A stretch of DNA of 64,000 nucleotides. Source: Porphyromonas sp. (GTDB lineage Bacteria; Bacteroidota; Bacteroidia; Bacteroidales; Porphyromonadaceae). Of this stretch, positions 16,305 through 25,166 are shown piece by piece. The DNA is taken from assembly GCA_029983505.1 (NCBI GenBank), contig JASBZK010000008.1:1-64000 (forward strand). Reading direction: 5' to 3'. The notes below the pieces were generated by a model. That model searched no databases. It was given only the letters and a program-made list of their open reading frames with translations, and was not told the origin of the DNA. A program made the translations under genes and the position numbers. How positions within the stretch are numbered: position 1 is the stretch's first letter; each line of letters begins with the position of its first letter.

Positions 16305-16372
16305 TCGGAGAAATCGCGTGCGGGGGTGCGGTGAATGTCCTTTCCCGTCTCTCATCAAGAGCACACGCACAG

Positions 16373-17131
16373 ATGCAAAAAGAAGAGATTAAAAGCATAC
16401 TCGTCTCCCAACCCGAGCCTTCGAGCCCGCGTTCGCCTTACTTCCAGATTGCCAAGGATTACGGCGTGGAATTGGTTTTCAGACCGCTCTTTTCGATCGC
16501 GCCGATAGGACTGAGGCCTCTGCGGGACCAGAAGATAGACCCCTTGGCCTTCTCGTCCGTCGTCCTGACGAGTCGCACCATCACGGATCATTTTTTCACC
16601 CAGCTCAAAGAGCAGCGGATAGAGTTGCCCGCCACGATGAAGTACTACTGCATCAGCGAAGTGGTAGCGGGCTACCTTCAGAAGTACATCCAAGTGCGCA
16701 AGAGACGTGTCTACCTGCCCGTCACCAACGGCTCCCACGACGAACTCCTCGACCTCATCCTCAAGAAAAAGAAAGAGAGCTTCCTCATCCCCGGCATCGA
16801 AGGACAGAGGGACAGCATCGCGAGTGCTCTGGAGGAAAAAGGCTTCACGATGGCACGCTATGTCGTCTCCAAGACAGTCTACACCGAGTTCGATGCCGAC
16901 TTCGTCAAGGGCTTCGACTTGATTCTCTTTTTCAGCCCCAACGGTGTCCACTCCCTTTTCCATAACGTCCCCGACTACGTCCAAGGCGCGCAATTCGTCG
17001 GTTGCTTGGGCGAAGGCACAAAGAATGCGCTTACGGAGGCGGGCTTGAGGGTAGACTTGTCCGCGCCCTCTCCCGAGGCGCCCAGCATCACCGCGGCACT
17101 CGAACTTTTCCTTAAAGCGCGTGCCGCCTGA
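16373..17131 (+). CDS. Uroporphyrinogen-III synthase-like protein
   Basis: 252 residues from ATG 16373. It has the two-lobed HemD layout: IKSILVSQPEP at the start, SSVVLTSRTITDHFF, YYCISEVVAGYLQKY, a second lobe with FDLILFFSPNGVHSLF, then QFVGCLGEGTKNALTEAGLR. HemD closes the tetrapyrrole ring in haem and sirohaem synthesis. In Bacteroidota this gene sits beside rnpA rather than among haem genes, as here, and full HemD activity of these divergent copies is not certain. Confidence 0.8.
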   Translation: MQKEEIKSILVSQPEPSSPRSPYFQIAKDYGVELVFRPLFSIAPIGLRPLRDQKIDPLAFSSVVLTSRTITDHFFTQLKEQRIELPATMKYYCISEVVAGYLQKYIQVRKRRVYLPVTNGSHDELLDLILKKKKESFLIPGIEGQRDSIASALEEKGFTMARYVVSKTVYTEFDADFVKGFDLILFFSPNGVHSLFHNVPDYVQGAQFVGCLGEGTKNALTEAGLRVDLSAPSPEAPSITAALELFLKARAA

Positions 17132-17144
17132 CTTTGTCCGTACG

Positions 17145-17612
17145 ATGGGGGAAAGTCTGGAGAGTGGCACGGTGCCGATGGAAAAAGGACGCTTCACGTT
17201 TCCTAAGTCGGAGAAGCTCTGCCTCAGGGACGAGATAGAAGCCGTCTTTGTCTCGCGGACTTCGTTTGTCAACTACCCGGTGCGGACGCTTTTCGTCCTC
17301 ACGGAGCGTGCGGACGGTGCCCCGCGCCTCAAGTTCCTCATCAGTGTCCCCAAGAAAAGGCTTCGCCACGCCGTGGATCGCAACAGGGTCAAGCGTCTGT
17401 ACCGGGAGGCTTTCAGACTTCGGAAGAGCGCCTTTGAGGAGCTTGTCCCGGAGGGAAAAACGCTCCTTTTGGCGATGGTCTTCGTGTCGGACAAAGTCTG
17501 CACCTTCTCCGAAGCCCAAGCGTCGGTGAGGAAGGCTCTCTCCAAGCTCACCGACGCACTCCGGGACGTGAAAAGCGACCCCACTGAACCTCTTTCCGAT
17601 GTCGATTCTTAA
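17145..17612 (+). CDS. rnpA: Ribonuclease P protein component
   Basis: 155 residues from the first ATG; GTG 17121 (overlapping hemD) and ATG 17178 (MEKGRFTFPKSEKL) are alternatives, and the last best fits family N-termini. FPKSEKLCLRDEIEAVF, KFLISVPKKRLRHAVDRN and RVKRLYREAFR form the RNA-binding core with the RNR motif. The protein supports the RNase P ribozyme in tRNA 5' maturation. It overlaps yidD by 14 bp, the classical rnpA-yidD pairing. Confidence 0.92.
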   Translation: MGESLESGTVPMEKGRFTFPKSEKLCLRDEIEAVFVSRTSFVNYPVRTLFVLTERADGAPRLKFLISVPKKRLRHAVDRNRVKRLYREAFRLRKSAFEELVPEGKTLLLAMVFVSDKVCTFSEAQASVRKALSKLTDALRDVKSDPTEPLSDVDS

Positions 17613-17850
17613 GACCCTTTATCATAAAATCGGGGCGCTCCTCAGTGCCCTTTTGATCTTCCCGATACGCCTGTATCAGAAGTTCATCAGTCCCCTTCTG
17701 CCGCCCTCTTGCCGCTTTACCCCCACGTGCAGTGCCTACGCCGTGGAGGCTCTGAAGAAGCACGGACCGGTGAAAGGGCTACTCCTTGCCGTCTGGCGGA
17801 TATTACGCTGTAACCCCTGGGGCGGGTCGGGCTATGATCCGGTGCCTTGA
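17599..17850 (+). CDS. yidD: Membrane protein insertion efficiency factor YidD
   Basis: 83 residues. The diagnostic core is IRLYQKFISPLLPPSCRFTP followed by TCSAYAVEAL and the end RCNPWGGSGYDPVP. It is a small membrane-associated protein that helps YidC insert membrane proteins. A strong terminator (17897-17936) closes the operon. Confidence 0.95.
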   Translation: MSILKTLYHKIGALLSALLIFPIRLYQKFISPLLPPSCRFTPTCSAYAVEALKKHGPVKGLLLAVWRILRCNPWGGSGYDPVP

Positions 17851-17896
17851 CGCCCCGGCACCTTGGATAACGAAGGCCTATGAGACCTTTGCTTTT

Positions 17897-17936
17897 GGTA
17901 CAGACCGAAGACTTTTTCTCGGTCTGTACCTTTTTT
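17897..17936 (+). terminator. Intrinsic terminator made from boxes 1 and 2 of copy 5
   Basis: GGTACAGACCGA pairs perfectly with TCGGTCTGTACC (12-bp stem, loop of about 10 nt) and is followed by six T. This is a textbook rho-independent terminator for the hemD-rnpA-yidD transcript. Confidence 0.7.
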
Positions 17937-17976
17937 ATGTCCCGGTACGTATCTCGCGTTTTTCTTGGTCTGTGCA
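17897..17976. repeat. Four-box intergenic element, copy 5
   Basis: Box starts 17897, 17921, 17944 and 17967 (24-23-23): GGTACAGACC, GGTCTGTACC, GGTACGTATC, GGTCTGTGCA. Starts 47 bp after the yidD stop. Confidence 0.92.
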
Positions 17977-18039
17977 AAAATAATTGCCCGCACGGTAAAT
18001 TTTTTCGAGAAATCAGTAGTTTGTATAAAAAGGAATTGC

Positions 18040-18047
18040 TACCTTTG
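18040..18047 (+). promoter_or_regulatory. -7 box TACCTTTG before the MacB-type operon
   Basis: Matches TAnnTTTG 85 bp before the ABC ATPase start. TTTG at 18020-18023 lies 16 bp upstream, closer than the usual 19-21. Confidence 0.45.
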
Positions 18048-18132
18048 TAGTGACAAAAGCACAGAGTCACTATTTATGGTGACTTTATGCCGCGAAAATC
18101 CATACGACTGACCCATTAAAGCAACCACTTAT

Positions 18133-18825
18133 ATGGAAAAGGTTATCGAGATCAAAGACTTGCACAAGACCTACCCGGGCGCCCAGCCTCTTCACGTCCT
18201 CAAGGGCGTCTCGCTCGAAGTCGAGCGGGGCGAGATGGTGGCTCTGATGGGGGCTTCCGGCTCGGGGAAGAGTACGCTCCTGAATATACTCGGTCTTTTG
18301 GATACCTACGACGAGGGAAGCTACCGACTGGCAGGGCAACTGATGGAGGACCTCTCCGAAGACGAGGCCGCCGAGATGCGGGGCAAGCACATCGGTTTCG
18401 TCTTCCAGTCTTTTAATCTCATCCCCTTCAAGACAGCGCTCGAAAACGTAGCCCTTCCGCTCTATTACCAGGGCGTGGGTCTGAGGGAGCGCACGAAGAA
18501 GGCGGAGTATTACCTCGACAGGGTGGGGCTTCTCGACTGGAAAGAGCACCTCCCGAGTGAGATGAGCGGGGGGCAGAAACAGCGGGTCTCTATGGCGCGC
18601 GCCCTCATCGCCAAGCCCACCGTCCTCCTTGCCGACGAGCCCACGGGAGCCCTCGACAGCAAGACGACGGATGAAGTGATGAACCTCCTTAGGGAGATCA
18701 ACGCCGAAGACGGCCTTACGATGCTCATCGTCACCCACGAGCAGGACGTGGCAGACCGCACACAGAGGATCATTCACATCAAAGACGGTCTCATCGTCCC
18801 CGATGACCGCGTAAGGACGCTATAG
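18133..18825 (+). CDS. ABC transporter ATP-binding protein (MacB/LolD type)
   Basis: 230 residues. Walker A GASGSGKST, Q-loop FQSFNLIPFKTALENV, signature MSGGQKQRVSMARAL, Walker B VLLADEPTGALDS and switch His in VTHEQDVA are all intact. ENVALPLYYQGVG and the short length are typical of the MacB/LolD family, which powers mechanotransmission rather than substrate passage through the ATPase. Two FtsX-like permeases follow in the same direction. Confidence 0.92.
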   Translation: MEKVIEIKDLHKTYPGAQPLHVLKGVSLEVERGEMVALMGASGSGKSTLLNILGLLDTYDEGSYRLAGQLMEDLSEDEAAEMRGKHIGFVFQSFNLIPFKTALENVALPLYYQGVGLRERTKKAEYYLDRVGLLDWKEHLPSEMSGGQKQRVSMARALIAKPTVLLADEPTGALDSKTTDEVMNLLREINAEDGLTMLIVTHEQDVADRTQRIIHIKDGLIVPDDRVRTL

Positions 18826-18834
18826 ACGAGGACT

Positions 18835-20121
18835 ATGAACGGTTTTATCCAAGAGATCATCAATTCGCTCAGGAATAACGTCCTCCGCACCGTCCTCACC
18901 GGGATGACCATCGCGTGGGGTATCATCCTCCTTGTCGTCCTCCTCGGGGTCGGCGACGGTGTCAAGAAGGGCGTGAGGCAGACCATCAGCCAGGTCGGTG
19001 CCGACAAAGTGGAGATGTCCATCACGCTCAATACCACGGAAGAAGCCTACGGCGGCTACCAAAAGGACAGACAGGTGGAGATGACACCGGCGCAATTTGA
19101 GTACCTCAGGCAGATGACAAGCGGGGACTTCGCCGCCATGGAGCCTTCCTACACGACGGACGTCACTTTGGAGACCGACTTCGGGCAGTCCGACGTATCC
19201 TACGACACGATTACGGAAAGGGAGCAAAGTTTCAATAAGAAGCAGCTCAGAGGCGGCCGGCTCTTCACCAAGGAGGAGCACGAGGAGGGCGCCCGCGTCT
19301 GCGTCATAGCGGAGAAGGACGTCTCCAGACTCTTCCCCGCCTCTATGAGTGCATTGGGGCAGAGCCTTGTCGTGGACGGCATCAGTTACGTCATCGTTGG
19401 GGTCGTCGACTACTCGAACCCCTTCTCGGGCGAGATCCTCGTACCGTACAACACCGCCAAAGAGATCTATCCGAATAAGTTCCTCAAGATAAGGAAAGTC
19501 AAACTCTTCCCCAATACCACGGACCAGGCGCGGCTTAAGGTCATCGAGGAAGAGGTAGCGGCTCTTTTCCGGCGCACGCTCCGTGTCTCCCCGGACGACG
19601 AATGGGCTGTGCGCCTGGAGAGCAATACGTCTATGGAGTCGGGTATGGGGGTGGTATTTACCGGGCTGGACGTACTCTTGTGGATTATGGGTATCGGGAG
19701 CTTGAGCATCGGCGCTATAGGTGTGTCAAACATTATGAGCGTAACGGTGCAGGAGCGTATGAGGGAGATAGGCATCCGCAAGGCTTTGGGTGCCCGTCCC
19801 CGCAATATCCTCACGATGGTACTCGGCGAAAGTGTCTTCCTCTCGATTGCCTTCGGGCTCGTGGGTCTCGTCCTTGGGTACGGCGTGATAGCGCTCATCA
19901 ATTTTCTTGCGACGAAATACGAGTGGGCGACGCAGTTTATCCCCATAGGTCCGAGCGGCTCCTTTATGAAAGTGCAGGTCTTCACGGATCCACGCGTGAA
20001 TCTCACGGTAGCGGTCGGCGCCCTCGTCGTGCTCGTCCTCGTGGGGCTTCTGGCAGGGTACAGCCCGGCGCGTAAGGCCATCAAGATACCTGCCGTGGTC
20101 GCTATGAGAGACAATAAATAA
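18835..20121 (+). CDS. MacB-type ABC permease (first)
   Basis: 428 residues, 9 bp after the ATPase gene. N-terminal transmembrane helix (TVLTGMTIAWGIILLVVLLG), then a large MacB-PCD periplasmic domain (about 45-270), then three C-terminal helices of the FtsX domain with NIMSVTVQERMREIGIRKAL, the usual coupling-region string. It probably forms a heterodimer with the next permease. Confidence 0.9.
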   Translation: MNGFIQEIINSLRNNVLRTVLTGMTIAWGIILLVVLLGVGDGVKKGVRQTISQVGADKVEMSITLNTTEEAYGGYQKDRQVEMTPAQFEYLRQMTSGDFAAMEPSYTTDVTLETDFGQSDVSYDTITEREQSFNKKQLRGGRLFTKEEHEEGARVCVIAEKDVSRLFPASMSALGQSLVVDGISYVIVGVVDYSNPFSGEILVPYNTAKEIYPNKFLKIRKVKLFPNTTDQARLKVIEEEVAALFRRTLRVSPDDEWAVRLESNTSMESGMGVVFTGLDVLLWIMGIGSLSIGAIGVSNIMSVTVQERMREIGIRKALGARPRNILTMVLGESVFLSIAFGLVGLVLGYGVIALINFLATKYEWATQFIPIGPSGSFMKVQVFTDPRVNLTVAVGALVVLVLVGLLAGYSPARKAIKIPAVVAMRDNK

Positions 20122-20141
20122 CGGGTGAAAGGACGAAGGAT

Positions 20142-21416
20142 ATGAGAAACATCTTTTCCAAAGAGCTTCAGCAAGAGGTCTGGTACACCATCAAGACGAA
20201 TAAGCGCCGTACGTTCTTCACCAGTCTCGGCGTCTTTGCGGGTATGTTCTTTTTCACGCTCCTTACGGGACTCGGCAACGGTATCCGCAACGGCATCGAC
20301 GAGACTATGAAAGGCGCCACCTCGGATATGGTACTCGTGATGCCGGGTCGCACCACGTTGCCGTACGAGGGCTACAAGGCGAACCGCTTCATCACCACGG
20401 ACTATTCCGACTACGAGTTTCTACGCAAAAGGCTCACCACGGTGGGCACTCTTGCCGCCACAAGCCCGTGGGGCGGGATGTGGAATAACCCAAATGTCCT
20501 CCTCAATGGCAAGGCGCTCAAGTTTACGGTGATGGGGCTCTCGGACAATTACTACCCCGGCATCGCCCAAAACATCGTCGTCGACGGTCGCAATATGAGA
20601 CCGGAGGAGATCGAGGCAGGCGACTATATCTGCGTCATCGGCACCAAGGTCGCGGAGAACTTTTTCGGCAAAGACAAGATCCGGGATGCCGTGGGCAAAA
20701 CACTTACCGTGGAGGGCATTTCTTTCAAAATCGTGGGGGTCGCCAAACCTTACTCGGATAATATCAACATGGGCTTCAACCAAGATTGGTCTGTCGTCAT
20801 TCCCATAGGCATCGCCACGCAGGGCAATCCCACCAGATTTACCCTCATCTACTATACGCCCAAGCCCGGCTTGGACAAAAAAGCGGCCGAGAAGGAGATC
20901 CTCCCGCTTCTCTTCAAGAGACACAAAATCAACCCCAAGGACAACAAAGTCTTCTCGACGTTTGGGATGGATACGTTCCTCTCTATTTTCGAGATGATTG
21001 AGAAGATCATTAACGTCCTCATCTGGGTCATCGGCTTAGGCACACTCTTCAGCGGGGTCATCTCCGTCTCCAATATCCTTCTCGTCACCGTGCGGGAGCG
21101 TCAGCGGGAGATCGGCGTGCGGAGAGCCATCGGTGCCAAGCCCGGGGATATCCGGTTGCAGTTTATGATGGAAGCCGTTTTCATCATTCTTATAGCCGGT
21201 ATGGCGGGACTGGTCTTCGGTCTGCTCATTGTCCTCGGCATCGGAGCTGCGACGGAGGGGACGAGCGTGGGCGCTTTCCTCATCCGACCTTATCCCTCCG
21301 CAGGCATCCTCATTTTCTCCCTCATCGTGATGGCACTCTCGGGCGTCTTAGCGGGGCTTCTGCCGGTGTACAAGGCGCTTCAGATTAAAGCCATAGACGC
21401 CATACGTGATGAATGA
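20142..21416 (+). CDS. MacB-type ABC permease (second)
   Basis: 424 residues, 20 bp after the first permease and of the same build: N-terminal helix (FFTSLGVFAGMFFFTLLTGL), periplasmic domain, and C-terminal FtsX domain with NILLVTVRERQREIGVRRAI. It is divergent from its neighbour, which supports a heterodimeric exporter. A four-box element separates it from the adaptor gene. Confidence 0.9.
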   Translation: MRNIFSKELQQEVWYTIKTNKRRTFFTSLGVFAGMFFFTLLTGLGNGIRNGIDETMKGATSDMVLVMPGRTTLPYEGYKANRFITTDYSDYEFLRKRLTTVGTLAATSPWGGMWNNPNVLLNGKALKFTVMGLSDNYYPGIAQNIVVDGRNMRPEEIEAGDYICVIGTKVAENFFGKDKIRDAVGKTLTVEGISFKIVGVAKPYSDNINMGFNQDWSVVIPIGIATQGNPTRFTLIYYTPKPGLDKKAAEKEILPLLFKRHKINPKDNKVFSTFGMDTFLSIFEMIEKIINVLIWVIGLGTLFSGVISVSNILLVTVRERQREIGVRRAIGAKPGDIRLQFMMEAVFIILIAGMAGLVFGLLIVLGIGAATEGTSVGAFLIRPYPSAGILIFSLIVMALSGVLAGLLPVYKALQIKAIDAIRDE

Positions 21417-21437
21417 CGGAACCCCCCTGCCACTTTA

Positions 21438-21516
21438 GGTCTGTGCAAAAAATAATCGCCGGCCTGTACCCGGCCGGAAGTTTGGTCTGTAGGACAAAAA
21501 CATTTTGGTACGTGCA
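21438..21516. repeat. Four-box intergenic element, copy 6
   Basis: Box starts 21438, 21461, 21484 and 21507, exactly 23 bp apart: GGTCTGTGCA, GGCCTGTACC, GGTCTGTAGG, GGTACGTGCA. It lies 22 bp after the permease stop and 41 bp before the adaptor gene, splitting an otherwise continuous exporter operon. Confidence 0.9.
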
Positions 21517-21557
21517 AAAAAAGAAATAAACTTCAAACTCTTCATACGCCCTTATTT

Positions 21558-22679
21558 ATGGAAAAGAAGAAAAAGATGAGCGGTGTGCTCAAAGCCCTTA
21601 TCTGGATAGTCGCCATCCTTGTCGTCGTAGGCATTTTCGCAGCGGTGATTATCAAAAACCAAGCCAAAGGTGCGACCTACGAGCTCCTCTCGGCCACTCC
21701 CAACGACACCATCGTACGCACCTCGATCCTCACCGGTGCCATACAGCCGCGCGACGAAGTCCTCGTCAAGCCGCAGATGAGCGGCATCGTGGCCGAACTC
21801 CTTCACCTGCCCGGCGATATGGTTCAGGAGGGTGACCTCGTGGCGCGCATCAAGATGGTGCCAGACGTGGCCGGCGTGCAGAATGCACTCTCCCAAGTGG
21901 AGCGGGCACGCGTCGCCCTCCGCACCGCCAAAGACGTCTACGAGCGTGATAAAGCACTCTTTGACCAAGGCATCCTCGCCAAAGAGAAGTACGAGCAGTC
22001 CAAAGGCTCCTACGATCAGTCCGTCATCGACCTCTCCAGCGCACAGGAGCAGTACGAACTCGCGTCCAAAGGCTCCTCCGCCTCTACCGCCAAGCAAAAT
22101 AACACCCTCGTCCGCGCCACCGTCACAGGCACCATCCTCGAGCAGCCGGTCAAGGTCGGTACTTCCGTCATCCAAGCCAATAACTTCAACGACGGTACCA
22201 CCATCGTCTCCATCGCCGACCTCACAGACCTTCTCTTCGTGGGTGACGTCAACGAGAGCGACGTTAATAACCTCGTCGTCGGCGCTGACGTGGTGATTAA
22301 AGTCGGTGCCATACCCGACCACACTTATAAGGCGGTCGTGGAGTATGTTTCGCCCAAGGGCGTGGACAAAAACGGTACCATCTTCTTTGAAGTCAAAGCC
22401 GCCATCGACCCCGCAAACCTCACCGGTCTCAGAGCCGGTCTCTCCTCCAATGCCGAAGTAGAGCTCGACAGGCGCAACGGTGTCACCACGATACCCGAGA
22501 GTGCCGTCTCCTACCGTGACGGCAAAGCCATCGTCTACGTCGCCAAAACCGGCTCGGGCGAAGAGAAAGACTTCGAAGAACGCGAAGTCACCCTCGGTCT
22601 CTCCGACGGTCTGAATGTGGAAGTGGTCAAGGGACTCAAAGGGGGCGAACAGCTCCGGGGTAACCTCAAGAGCAAATGA
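21558..22679 (+). CDS. Periplasmic adaptor subunit of an efflux system (MacA/HlyD family)
   Basis: 373 residues. N-terminal anchor helix (ALIWIVAILVVVGIFAAVII), barrel-sandwich halves (VLVKPQMSGIVAELLHLPGD; LVRATVTGTILEQPVKVGTS), a helical hairpin between them (about 110-170), then a beta-barrel domain. In MacAB-TolC systems this subunit joins the inner-membrane exporter to the outer-membrane channel, which is the next gene. Substrate unknown. Confidence 0.9.
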   Translation: MEKKKKMSGVLKALIWIVAILVVVGIFAAVIIKNQAKGATYELLSATPNDTIVRTSILTGAIQPRDEVLVKPQMSGIVAELLHLPGDMVQEGDLVARIKMVPDVAGVQNALSQVERARVALRTAKDVYERDKALFDQGILAKEKYEQSKGSYDQSVIDLSSAQEQYELASKGSSASTAKQNNTLVRATVTGTILEQPVKVGTSVIQANNFNDGTTIVSIADLTDLLFVGDVNESDVNNLVVGADVVIKVGAIPDHTYKAVVEYVSPKGVDKNGTIFFEVKAAIDPANLTGLRAGLSSNAEVELDRRNGVTTIPESAVSYRDGKAIVYVAKTGSGEEKDFEEREVTLGLSDGLNVEVVKGLKGGEQLRGNLKSK

Positions 22680-22717
22680 CAGACGGTAGTCTGAACCCGT
22701 AGAAGCACATTCCCGAT

Positions 22718-24088
22718 ATGAAACCTCGCTCCATTCTCGCGCTTATCCTCCTTGCGCTCCCCTCTTCGCTCTTGGCCCAAAAGAGTGGCGAACCGGTCCT
22801 CAAACCCGTGATGAACCTCTCCGAGTGCGTCGCTTACGCCCAGGCCAACAGCCCGCAGGTACTCTCCCTCGCTCCCCAGATCGAGAACCTCCTCCTCCAG
22901 GAACAGCTCTCCAAAGAGGCCTTTCTCCCAAGCGTCAACGCTTCCATAGGCGAAGATGCCTCCTTCGGACGTTCGCCCGGCGTCGACGGCGTGACCCGTA
23001 ACGTCTCCAGCGCCAATACCTCCTTCGGCATCACCGCGTCCGTAGACCTCTTCCGCGGTATGTCCCGCATATTTTCTCTCCAGAAGGCTCGTGACGCGCT
23101 CAAGAGTAAGGACTACATCGTCTCCGATGTCTTGGACAACATCGCGCTGCAGACCACCGAGGCCTACACCACACTCCTCCTCTCTCATCAGCTCACAGGG
23201 GCTGCGGAGGAAAATCTTGCCCTCTCCAAAAAGAACCTTGAAGAGACCTCCGTCCAAGTCGAACTCGGTAAGCTGCCCGTCTCCCAGAAGATACAAATCC
23301 AATCCCAGGTAGGCAACGACGAGCTCACTCTGGCTCAAGCCAAAGCCGACGAAGAACGTGCCCGCCGTCTCCTCCTCCTTAATATGGGCGTCTCCGATCC
23401 GACCGCTACCATAGAGATCCCGCAGCCCTCTCCCGAGGAAGTCGCGGCTCAGGTCGAAAGGTTCGAACCCTACTACCGCGATCCTTCCTGGATACTGCCC
23501 GCCACGAAGAAGACGGCCTTAGACCTCGAGCTCTCCGAGTACGACATCAAGATCGCCAAGTCTGCCTACTGGCCTTCGCTTTCGCTCAATGGAGGCTACT
23601 CGAACGGCTACTACTACAATTTCGGCGACGGTGTGGACAAAGCGGCGAATCCTGCTTTTAAGGACCAACTGGAGAGAAACGGACGTACGTTTGTGGGGCT
23701 TACGCTCTCCATCCCGATTTACAATAAAGGGCAGGTGCGCGGTCAGGTGCGTCAGGCGGAGCTTCAGCAGCTCTCTCTGAGGAGCCAGTATATCCAAAAA
23801 ACCTATCAGGACGAGCAGAACGTCCTACTCGCCGAGACCGACCTCAAGAAAGCCGAAGACTCCTACCGCATCTCCAAGCAAAACATAGGTTACACCAAGC
23901 AGTCTCTGGACATTGCGGACCTCGAGTACAAAGCGGGGCGCATCACCGCCTACGAGTGGGAGCAGGCCAAGAACAACCATATCCAGGCGCAGGCCACATA
24001 CCTTCAGGCGGTCTACACCCGGTTACTCCGCACGATCAATCTCACGTATTACCACTCGGGACGTCTGCCTTTCCACCTTGCTCAGTGA
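22718..24088 (+). CDS. TolC-family outer-membrane efflux protein
   Basis: 456 residues with signal peptide (ILALILLALPSSLLA). Two internally repeated helical/beta halves are typical: MNLSECVAYAQANSPQVLSL opens the first and TKKTALDLELSEYDIKIAKS the second, each followed by strand segments (ASIGEDASFGRS; GLTLSIPIYNKGQV). It completes a MacAB-TolC-like tripartite exporter. The gene converges on the potassium channel with only 5 bp between stops. Confidence 0.9.
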   Translation: MKPRSILALILLALPSSLLAQKSGEPVLKPVMNLSECVAYAQANSPQVLSLAPQIENLLLQEQLSKEAFLPSVNASIGEDASFGRSPGVDGVTRNVSSANTSFGITASVDLFRGMSRIFSLQKARDALKSKDYIVSDVLDNIALQTTEAYTTLLLSHQLTGAAEENLALSKKNLEETSVQVELGKLPVSQKIQIQSQVGNDELTLAQAKADEERARRLLLLNMGVSDPTATIEIPQPSPEEVAAQVERFEPYYRDPSWILPATKKTALDLELSEYDIKIAKSAYWPSLSLNGGYSNGYYYNFGDGVDKAANPAFKDQLERNGRTFVGLTLSIPIYNKGQVRGQVRQAELQQLSLRSQYIQKTYQDEQNVLLAETDLKKAEDSYRISKQNIGYTKQSLDIADLEYKAGRITAYEWEQAKNNHIQAQATYLQAVYTRLLRTINLTYYHSGRLPFHLAQ

Positions 24089-24093
24089 CGGGC

Positions 24094-25077
24094 TCACGGC
24101 TTAGGGGCATTTCGAACCAGCTCTGTGCCGCAACGGCTGCAGTAGAGCGCCGAGGGGTCGGTGTTTTGGTGTCCGCAATTGTAGCAGTAGACCTGTTCCT
24201 TTGAGCGTTTGCGGACGGCTTCTACCCGTCTGCCGCCTATCGCTTCTTCGTGTCCCATCATCGCCGAGGTGCCTTTGGCTACTTCGGCGGTGACGATTCC
24301 GGTGGGCACGGCGATGATGGAGTAACCGAGGAGCATGACGACCGTGCTGATGAATTGTCCCAATGCCGTAATCGGCGTGATGTCGCCATAGCCGACTGTC
24401 GTGAGCGTGATAATGGCCCAGTAGATAGAGCGAGGGATGGACGAAAACATAGGGTTGATGCGCCCTTCGACAAGGAACATCACCGTCCCCAGCACGCAGA
24501 CGATGACGACGAGCCAGAGGATGAAGATGACGATCTTGATGAAGCTCTGCTTCAGGGCGGCTGCGAAGACTTTGCCCTCCTGCACGAAGCGCCCCATGTG
24601 AAAGACCCTGAAGACGCTCAAAAGGCGCAGCAAGCGGAAGATGAGCGCGTAGTGGGTCGAGACGATGGAGAGGATAAAGAAGGTGGGGAGGAAAGAGATC
24701 AGGTCGATGATGCCGTAAAACCCGAAGATGTATTTCCGCACCTTGCGGGCGGCCGCTATGCGGATGAGGTACTCGGCGGTAAGGACGAGCGTGAACGCCC
24801 ACTGCACGCCTTTGAGGATCTTCTCGCCCGTGCCCGTGATGTTGCCGATGCTGTCGATGAAGACGACGGCGGTACTCACCACGATGCCTATCATGATGAA
24901 GAGCTCGATGAACCAGCCCTCGCGTGTGTCAGTGAAGAAGAGGACACGGTAGAGCTTGTCTCGGTCGTACCAGGGACGATTGCGGTAGTCGGCTATGTCG
25001 TCGATGCTCTTCTGCTTGTATCCGGCGACAACGGGTGCTTCGGGTTCGGTGGCTAAGTTCCTAAACTTGATGGACAT
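24094..25077 (-). CDS. Voltage-gated-type potassium channel with C-terminal zinc ribbon
   Basis: 327 residues. It has six transmembrane segments, an S4-like arginine helix (YALIFRLLRLLSVFRVFHMG) and the pore with potassium selectivity filter TLTTVGYGD. The cytoplasmic tail carries a zinc ribbon, CYNCGHQNTDPSALYCSRCG (two CxxC pairs), which is not part of classical Kv channels. It lies downstream of the SIS isomerase gene on the same strand; the 89-bp gap is filled almost entirely by a four-box element. The gating signal of the tail is unknown. Confidence 0.88.
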   Translation of the reverse strand: MSIKFRNLATEPEAPVVAGYKQKSIDDIADYRNRPWYDRDKLYRVLFFTDTREGWFIELFIMIGIVVSTAVVFIDSIGNITGTGEKILKGVQWAFTLVLTAEYLIRIAAARKVRKYIFGFYGIIDLISFLPTFFILSIVSTHYALIFRLLRLLSVFRVFHMGRFVQEGKVFAAALKQSFIKIVIFILWLVVIVCVLGTVMFLVEGRINPMFSSIPRSIYWAIITLTTVGYGDITPITALGQFISTVVMLLGYSIIAVPTGIVTAEVAKGTSAMMGHEEAIGGRRVEAVRKRSKEQVYCYNCGHQNTDPSALYCSRCGTELVRNAPKP

Positions 25078-25083
25078 TTTTTC

Positions 25084-25162
25084 GGCCTGTATGAGAAGTT
25101 ATTCCCGGTACGTGTGAGCGAAAAACTTGGTACGGGTCAAAAAGAAATTCCCGGTCTGTACC
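25084..25162. repeat. Four-box intergenic element, copy 7
   Basis: Box starts 25084, 25107, 25129 and 25153 (23-22-24): GGCCTGTATG, GGTACGTGTG, GGTACGGGTC, GGTCTGTACC. It lies 6 bp upstream of the channel start codon and 4 bp past the isomerase stop. Confidence 0.9.
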
Positions 25163-25166
25163 TTTT

